Of a DNA stretch of 8,960 nucleotides, positions 1 to 4,886 are shown one piece after another. The stretch's first letter is position 1; each line of letters begins with the position of its first letter. The position numbers were made by a program, and so were the translations under genes. Below the pieces are notes generated by a model. That model saw nothing but the letters and a program-made list of their open reading frames with translations, was not told the origin of the DNA and searched no databases. The DNA is from an uncultured Muribaculum sp. GTDB lineage: Bacteria; Bacteroidota; Bacteroidia; Bacteroidales; Muribaculaceae. The DNA lies in contig CANPDS010000091.1 of assembly GCA_947573015.1 (NCBI GenBank), positions 1 to 8,960 on the forward strand. Direction: 5' to 3'.

Positions 1-1008
1 GCGGAAGAATGTAAGACGGCCTACATAGGGGTCGGTGGCAATCTTGAATGCGAGCGCACACATAGGAGCGTCGCTTGAAGGCTCGCGAGTCTCGACAGTG
101 TCGGGATCACCCACAGCGTGGCCTTCTACAGCGCCCGAGTCAACAGGGCTGGGGAGGAATGCGCAAACATCGTCGAGGAGGCACTGTACGCCCTTGTTCT
201 TGAACGATGAGCCGCAGATCATAGGAACGATCTCCATAGCGAGAGTAGCCTTGCGGAGTGCACGGCGGATCTCTTCTTCGGTAATTGTGGAAGGATCGTC
301 GAAATATTTTGCCATGAGATCATCGTCAAACTCGGCGATCTTCTCAAGCATCTTGTCACGCCACTCTTCGGCCTCAGCCTGAAGGTTTGCGGGAATCTCC
401 TCAACAGAGTAGTCAGCGCCCATCGACTCATCATGCCAGAAGATAGCCTTCATCATGATAAGATCGACAACACCCTTGAACGACTCTTCAGCACCGATAG
501 GTATCTGGATCGGACATGGATTAGCACCGAGCACATCCTTTACCTGACGCACCACTTCGAAGAAGTTAGCGCCCGAACGGTCCATTTTGTTAACGTAGCC
601 GAGACGGGGAACGTTGTACTTGTCGGCCTGACGCCATACAGTCTCAGACTGAGGTTCAACACCACCTACAGCGCAGAAAGTTGCAACAGCGCCATCGAGC
701 ACACGAAGTGAACGTTCCACCTCTACAGTGAAGTCAACGTGTCCCGGGGTGTCAATAAGGTTGATCTTGTACTTATCGCCGGCATACTTCCAGAATGCGG
801 TAGTAGCGGCAGAAGTAATTGTGATACCACGCTCCTGCTCCTGAGCCATCCAGTCCATTGTAGCGGCACCATCGTGCACCTCACCGATCTTGTGTGTCAG
901 ACCGGTATAGAAAAGGATACGCTCTGAGGTTGTGGTTTTACCGGCGTCAATATGGGCCATAATGCCGATATTGCGGGTATATTTAAGATGTTCGTCTTTA
1001 TTAGCCAT
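1..1008 (-). CDS. fusA: Elongation factor G, N-terminal 336 codons (cut by window edge)
   Basis: EF-G is the cytoplasmic translational GTPase that drives tRNA-mRNA translocation on the ribosome and, with ribosome recycling factor, splits it afterwards. The reading frame is open from the ATG at 1006-1008 to the left edge, so about half of a protein of roughly 700 residues is present. The GTPase motifs are all visible: P-loop AHIDAGKTT (residues 18-26), switch I RGIT (60-63), DTPGH (86-90), NKMD (140-143) and a G5-type SSFK (267-270). The last residues (ending LTFFR) enter domain II. It is the third gene of the str operon, 36 bp after rpsG. The leader has no Shine-Dalgarno sequence, as is usual in Bacteroidota. 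The intact motifs indicate an ordinary EF-G rather than a TetQ-like protection protein, whose sequence would diverge, but domains III-V cannot be seen. Confidence 0.97.
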   Translation of the reverse strand, partial: MANKDEHLKYTRNIGIMAHIDAGKTTTSERILFYTGLTHKIGEVHDGAATMDWMAQEQERGITITSAATTAFWKYAGDKYKINLIDTPGHVDFTVEVERSLRVLDGAVATFCAVGGVEPQSETVWRQADKYNVPRLGYVNKMDRSGANFFEVVRQVKDVLGANPCPIQIPIGAEESFKGVVDLIMMKAIFWHDESMGADYSVEEIPANLQAEAEEWRDKMLEKIAEFDDDLMAKYFDDPSTITEEEIRRALRKATLAMEIVPMICGSSFKNKGVQCLLDDVCAFLPSPVDSGAVEGHAVGDPDTVETREPSSDAPMCALAFKIATDPYVGRLTFFR

Positions 1009-1044
1009 TTGATTACTTCGTTAAAAGAGTGAATCGATGAAATA

Positions 1045-1521
1045 TCAGAAGCGGAAGTGAGCGAATGCGCGGTTGGCCTCAGCCATCTTGTGCATATCCT
1101 CTTTGCGCTTGAATGCGCCGCCCTGCTCATTGTATGCATCTACAATCTCAGCAGCGAGTTTGTCGGCCATAGTCTTGCCACCACGCTTGCGGGCATAAAG
1201 GATCATATTTTTCATCGAGATCGACTCCTTACGGTCGGGACGGATTTCGGTAGGTACCTGGAAGGTAGCACCGCCCACGCGGCGCGATTTAACTTCCACC
1301 TGAGGAGTAATGTTTTCGAGAGCCTTCTTCCAGATTTCGAGGGCAGATTTCTCCTCATTGGGCAACTTAGACTTCACAGTCTCAAGTGCAGAATAGAAAA
1401 TAGTGTATGAGGTGTTCTTTTTGCCATCATACATGAGATGGTTGACGAACTTTGATACTCTTACGTCGTTGAAGACGGGATCGGGAAGGACCACACGCTT
1501 CTTTGGCTTAGCTTTTCTCAT
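1045..1521 (-). CDS. rpsG: 30S ribosomal protein S7
   Basis: S7 is a primary 16S rRNA-binding protein that nucleates assembly of the 30S head and lines the tRNA exit-site region. The product is 158 residues, close to the usual 156 or so. The N-terminus MRKAKPKKR is the basic tail. The family signature region follows at about residues 13-45 (DPVFNDVRVSKFVNHLMYDG, then KK), and the C-terminus MHKMAEANRAFAHFRF is typical. The start at 1519-1521 follows an A/C-rich leader lacking a Shine-Dalgarno sequence. The gene lies between rpsL (166 bp upstream) and fusA (36 bp downstream), the normal str operon order. In Escherichia coli S7 represses this operon by binding the S12-S7 intercistronic RNA. Whether that holds here is unknown. 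Confidence 0.98.
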   Translation of the reverse strand: MRKAKPKKRVVLPDPVFNDVRVSKFVNHLMYDGKKNTSYTIFYSALETVKSKLPNEEKSALEIWKKALENITPQVEVKSRRVGGATFQVPTEIRPDRKESISMKNMILYARKRGGKTMADKLAAEIVDAYNEQGGAFKRKEDMHKMAEANRAFAHFRF

Positions 1522-1571
1522 TTGTTTAGTGTTGTGTTGTTTTTGGTTGCTTGGCAGCTTTTAGAATCTTC

Positions 1572-1593
1572 AACTCGGCTCTCTTGCCGGGTT
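1572..1593 (-). promoter_or_regulatory. Hairpin in the rpsL-rpsG intercistronic spacer
   Basis: On the minus-strand transcript this segment folds as a 4-bp CGGC/GCCG stem with a six-base AAGAGA loop. After one A-C mismatch it extends by three more pairs (AAC/GUU). No U-tract follows, so it is not an intrinsic terminator. It lies about 50 nt before the rpsG start. By analogy with the E. coli str operon it could be part of an S7-binding regulatory site or an RNA-processing signal. That role is inference. The rest of the 166-bp spacer shows no TAnnTTTG promoter box and no open gene. Confidence 0.35.
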
Positions 1594-1687
1594 TACTCAA
1601 CCGTTGTTGCTAATTCCAATAAATCAAAAACGGAGTTGTGAAATTAACTGGGTTTCTTTAATGCAAATCAGCCAATCGGGAACTTAA

Positions 1688-2083
1688 TTATTTCTTACCC
1701 TTTGCTGCACCTGCTTTAGGACGCTTTGCTCCATACTTAGAGCGACGCTGTGTACGGTCTTTTACGCCGGAGGTATCAAGAGTACCGCGAACGATGTGGT
1801 AACGCACACCGGGGAGGTCTTTCACACGACCGCCACGAACGAGCACGATTGAGTGCTCCTGCAGGTTGTGGCCTTCGCCGGGGATGTAGGAGTTGACCTC
1901 CTTACCGTTTGTGAGGCGCACACGAGCCACCTTACGCATTGCCGAGTTAGGCTTCTTAGGGGTGGTGGTGTAGACACGCACGCACACGCCACGACGCTGA
2001 GGACAGCTGTCGAGGGCGGGCGACTTGCTCTTGTCTACGAGAGCTACACGTCCTTTTCTTACTAATTGCTGAATTGTAGGCAT
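1688..2083 (-). CDS. rpsL: 30S ribosomal protein S12
   Basis: S12 sits at the decoding centre of the 30S subunit, affects tRNA selection accuracy and is the classic target of streptomycin-resistance mutations. The product is 131 residues (about 124 in E. coli) and matches the family along its whole length: MPTIQQLVRKGR at the start, TTTPKKPNSAMRKVARVRL in the middle, then GEGHNLQEHS, RGGRVKDLPGVRYH and a C-terminal SKYGAKRPKA. A lysine/alanine/glycine-rich tail (AGAAKGKK) explains the extra length. The two lysines whose change gives streptomycin resistance are wild type (Lys43 and Lys88, counting Met as 1). Asp89, the usual methylthiolation site, is present. The gene opens the str operon, driven by the promoter at 2221-2252. 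Confidence 0.98.
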   Translation of the reverse strand: MPTIQQLVRKGRVALVDKSKSPALDSCPQRRGVCVRVYTTTPKKPNSAMRKVARVRLTNGKEVNSYIPGEGHNLQEHSIVLVRGGRVKDLPGVRYHIVRGTLDTSGVKDRTQRRSKYGAKRPKAGAAKGKK

Positions 2084-2163
2084 CTTAGTGTCTGTTTGTT
2101 TAATTTATTGGTTGTCGTTCTGTTTTGTCATTGATTAAGCAGGCTTCTACGCACGTATATTTC

Positions 2164-2180
2164 CCACTGATACACAGCGG
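2164..2180 (-). promoter_or_regulatory. Small hairpin in the rpsL 5' leader
   Basis: The minus-strand transcript reads CCGCUG, a UGUAU loop, then CAGUGG, giving a six-pair stem with one G-U pair. It lies inside the roughly 130-nt leader between the predicted transcription start (near 2215) and the rpsL ATG at 2083. There is no following U-tract, so it is not a terminator. Long structured leaders of ribosomal protein operons are often regulatory, but I do not recognise this as a known leader family. The remainder of the leader is A-rich near the start codon and contains no convincing upstream ORF. Confidence 0.3.
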
Positions 2181-2220
2181 TTTGGATACAATAATGCGTC
2201 AATTGCTCTCAAAAACTTCG

Positions 2221-2252
2221 CAAAGGTAGCATTTAATTCCCTAATTTGCAAA
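2221..2252 (-). promoter_or_regulatory. Predicted Bacteroidota-type promoter of the rpsL-rpsG-fusA operon
   Basis: On the minus strand a TTTG element (2252-2249) is followed after exactly 20 bp by TACCTTTG (2228-2221). This fits the -33 TTTG / -7 TAnnTTTG consensus of the primary sigma factor in Bacteroidetes, with the optimal spacing. The surrounding sequence is AT-rich. The transcript should begin near position 2215. The promoter lies just past the terminator of the fimbrial operon, so the ribosomal operon appears to be separately transcribed. No other TAnnTTTG box was seen in the 264-bp gap. Confidence 0.8.
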
Positions 2253-2265
2253 TAATTCCACAATT

Positions 2266-2299
2266 AAAAAAAATTTCCCGCACGTATTTATGCAGGAAA
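2266..2299 (-). terminator. Rho-independent terminator of the fimbrial operon
   Basis: On the minus strand the sequence forms a nine-pair stem, UUUCCUGCA against UGCGGGAAA with one G-U pair, closed by an eight-base loop (UAAAUACG). A run of eight uridines (2273-2266) follows at once. It lies about 50 bp past the stop codon of the last fimbrial gene and ends before the rpsL promoter. On the plus strand the hairpin is followed by A rather than T, so it should work in one direction only. Confidence 0.85.
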
Positions 2300-2300
2300 T

Positions 2301-2329
2301 AAAAAAACGGCAAGTAAATGCAAATACCG
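2301..2329 (-). terminator. Possible weak first terminator, in tandem with the strong one
   Basis: Before the strong terminator, the minus strand has a five-pair stem (CGGUA against UGCCG, with one G-U pair) with a 12-base loop, followed by seven uridines at 2307-2301. The stem is short, so stand-alone efficiency is doubtful. It could act as a first, leaky terminator about 20 bp after the stop codon. Confidence 0.4.
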
Positions 2330-2347
2330 CCTGTATCCATCAATCCA

Positions 2348-4885
2348 TTACGGATAGATGAATACAGATCCAGCCAAAGGTATATCCGCAGTTTGTCCGG
2401 AGGATCCGTTATTAAACAGCACCATGTCGCAATAATCCGGAACATCACAATAGAAAACGCTGTCGGACAGCTTGTTCATCCGGTAGCCAGGATAAGCCCA
2501 TGGTGCTTTTTTGTCAGAGTCGCGCCACACATATGCATACGGCACAGACCATCCGTAAGGATTAGTATAAATCACACGTCGACGCCCCTCCGCAGGCTCC
2601 GGGAGCCCCCATCCGGGAGGCGTAGCTCCACCCTTCATGCAACGCACCGGCATGGTCCTGTAGACGTCTACCCCACCCTGCGCCGTACGGTTGCCGATAC
2701 GCATGTTTTTCAATGCCACTTTCGAGCCATATATATCGAGATAACGATACCAGTAACCATACTCCTCGCTTGTTTCCGCGAATCCCTGATTACCGCTTAG
2801 CAATGTCTGCGACCACAAACAGCCATGGATGGGATCGGTATGGGTATTGCCATCCATATTGCCTGAAAGCGGGAAATAGACCCTGTCGACAAATCCGGCA
2901 GACGACAGCACCCCGACAGCCCCTTCCGAAGCATACAGAGTGGTGATGCCAATATTATCAAGATGATATGCTTCAGGAATCTCAAAACCTGGAGGAGGCA
3001 GCAATGTCATAGCCATACGATCATCCTTCCCGTTAGATATGCGGAAATATGCACCTCGCGAGGATGTATTGCCTGAGGAGAGCACTCCAGCAGGAGAATA
3101 TGCCCTGTTGGATGATGCACCAAGATTTCGGTCAAGCAGATGGATAGTTGAGCCATCGCGTCCGCAAACATCTACTTGTTCATAGTAGAACCATCCCGAG
3201 GGGATAGTCCCATCCGGGCCCTGAGCAATATATCCACCATCGTACAGCCGATGTATCAATCCGGTATGATACACATCATAGACAATCTCACTCCCATTGA
3301 CGGAATTGGAGATAGCGAAACTACCGGTCCATAACCCATAATCCTCATGGCCAGTACACGTCACTTTCCACTCCGCCCCCATATCATCCACACGAAACTT
3401 TTCACCTCCGGATATGGTAATGCGGCTATCTCCATCGAGCTTCGGTATAGTGTAATAATACTCATTTCCGAAAACAGAAAAATGCAACCCGTCATTGCGC
3501 ACGACACGCATCTCAGCCTCCGACGCACCCTGCAGCTCCTCTTCGATAAAACGGAAATAATCCTGCCCCTGAGGATTGCCATCGAGATTGTATATCAGCA
3601 CTCTACGGTTCGGATCGCGACGGAAGTCCCATCCAGCCTGCACAATCCTGACCGTGCGTGACAGATCACCGGAGCGGATTACGATCTCAGCCTCACGCTC
3701 GCGACTTGAACGGTCGTTCACTTCAAGGGCGAATGTAATGACATATCGCATACCCGCAGTATGAGTATCATCATCCACAACCGATTGCTGCGCCGTACAA
3801 TCAAATCCTTTAACCCAATTGTCCTCAGCGGAAATATCCACATCATACGCCGGCCTGCCGTTATAGGATGTGAAGACAGCAATGTCAACCCTGACTGCAT
3901 CTGCATCTACCTCAAGATCACGGCTCACCCCGAGGTAATAGTCACGACAAGCGATCATATTGTATACAGCCTCATCGTAATCTTTGAGCACTACAGCCAT
4001 CCGGTTGTCAGGGAGAGCCATAAGAGCCTCCTCACGTGTAGGCCACCCATAGTCATTCACACCCTCCACCTCGAAGACATAGCGGTGGTTACGCAAAATG
4101 GGCACCTCACCATCCGCATCATCAAATGATGCATCGGTATCGCGCGGTATGTAAGCTGCCTTATAATACCCTTCGACGCCATTATAGCGCCCACGTATTA
4201 TCAAGAAGCACTTCCCGGCAGGGGCCTCGTAATGATAGAGCGAACCTCCGGAAGGTATCTTCTCCCCTACTGAGGCATACGTGACTCCAGAGGGTACACA
4301 CGGCATATCTCCATCGGCTTCGCAGGCAATCAATCCTGAAGATGGCATACCATAGAACTCCACCTCATCGGCAACAAATCCCTCAGCGCTGGAGTGAAAT
4401 TCAGTTTTGGCCAAACATCTTACCATCTCCACCACAGGATTGGCATTTTCAAGTTCACCAAGTTGCGTCTTACCATAAAACACCATGGTAGCACGCTGAT
4501 TGGGATTGCCGGTCATTATCTTCAGCTCATCACCAGACGCCGACGATGGAAGATTGGATATCATCTCCACCATAGCCGCCCCGTCGGGGACCTCAAGCGT
4601 CACGACATAACCGTCAGCCTCCGATGTCACATCATCGGCACTGATATATTGGCTATCTATCACTTCTCCACCGGAATCCAGAAATGCCACATGCAGCGAT
4701 TCAATAGCATTCTCGTCTACAGCACGGCTTACCGTGTGGAATCCGGGCATATGCAGCACAAAGCTCATCCGGTTTCCGTCAAGCAAATTTGCCTCATATC
4801 TGGACTCATCTTCCGAACAGCCGCTCAATAAAAGTGCCAACAATACAATCGGCAACATGCATATATCTGATATAATCTTCTTCAT
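2348..4885 (-). CDS. Fimbrial tip/accessory lipoprotein with BACON-like, FISUMP-like and C-terminal starch-binding-like domains
   Basis: An 845-residue secreted lipoprotein, probably a minor or tip subunit of a type V fimbria. I chose the ATG at 4883-4885 over an upstream in-frame ATG at 5002. It begins a clean signal peptide (MKKIISDIC, then a hydrophobic run to lipobox LSGC, Cys23), and it sits 1 nt after the previous stop codon. The acidic SEDES after the Cys resembles a Bacteroidetes surface-export signal. Regions in order: fimbrillin-like N-terminal part (about 36-290) with SRA at 53-55 and an RNHRY motif at 265-269; a BACON-like beta-sandwich (about 318-418, ending VRIVQAG); another beta-rich domain (about 420-555); a FISUMP-like region (about 560-750) with LDRNLGA around 585-590 and MPVRC at 745-749; a Pro/Gly linker; and a CBM26-like module (about 768-845) with W779, W787, W796, PG 799-800 and FNNG 824-827. 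Fimbrial class is well supported. Ligand specificity is inferred. Confidence 0.8.
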   Translation of the reverse strand: MKKIISDICMLPIVLLALLLSGCSEDESRYEANLLDGNRMSFVLHMPGFHTVSRAVDENAIESLHVAFLDSGGEVIDSQYISADDVTSEADGYVVTLEVPDGAAMVEMISNLPSSASGDELKIMTGNPNQRATMVFYGKTQLGELENANPVVEMVRCLAKTEFHSSAEGFVADEVEFYGMPSSGLIACEADGDMPCVPSGVTYASVGEKIPSGGSLYHYEAPAGKCFLIIRGRYNGVEGYYKAAYIPRDTDASFDDADGEVPILRNHRYVFEVEGVNDYGWPTREEALMALPDNRMAVVLKDYDEAVYNMIACRDYYLGVSRDLEVDADAVRVDIAVFTSYNGRPAYDVDISAEDNWVKGFDCTAQQSVVDDDTHTAGMRYVITFALEVNDRSSREREAEIVIRSGDLSRTVRIVQAGWDFRRDPNRRVLIYNLDGNPQGQDYFRFIEEELQGASEAEMRVVRNDGLHFSVFGNEYYYTIPKLDGDSRITISGGEKFRVDDMGAEWKVTCTGHEDYGLWTGSFAISNSVNGSEIVYDVYHTGLIHRLYDGGYIAQGPDGTIPSGWFYYEQVDVCGRDGSTIHLLDRNLGASSNRAYSPAGVLSSGNTSSRGAYFRISNGKDDRMAMTLLPPPGFEIPEAYHLDNIGITTLYASEGAVGVLSSAGFVDRVYFPLSGNMDGNTHTDPIHGCLWSQTLLSGNQGFAETSEEYGYWYRYLDIYGSKVALKNMRIGNRTAQGGVDVYRTMPVRCMKGGATPPGWGLPEPAEGRRRVIYTNPYGWSVPYAYVWRDSDKKAPWAYPGYRMNKLSDSVFYCDVPDYCDMVLFNNGSSGQTADIPLAGSVFIYP

Positions 4886-4886
4886 G

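Noticed and set aside
1..1008. Ribosomal-protection tetracycline-resistance protein instead of EF-G
   Set aside because: The sequence begins MANKDEHLKYTRNIGIMAHI and has full EF-G motifs, directly after rpsL and rpsG, which identifies the housekeeping fusA.
897..1139. 80-codon minus-strand frame between rpsG and fusA
   Set aside because: It overlaps both rpsG and fusA in another frame and has no independent support.
2233..2448. 71-codon minus-strand frame across the fimbrial operon end
   Set aside because: It is out of frame within the 3' end of the 845-aa gene and runs through the terminator and into the rpsL promoter. It looks like an AT-rich artefact.
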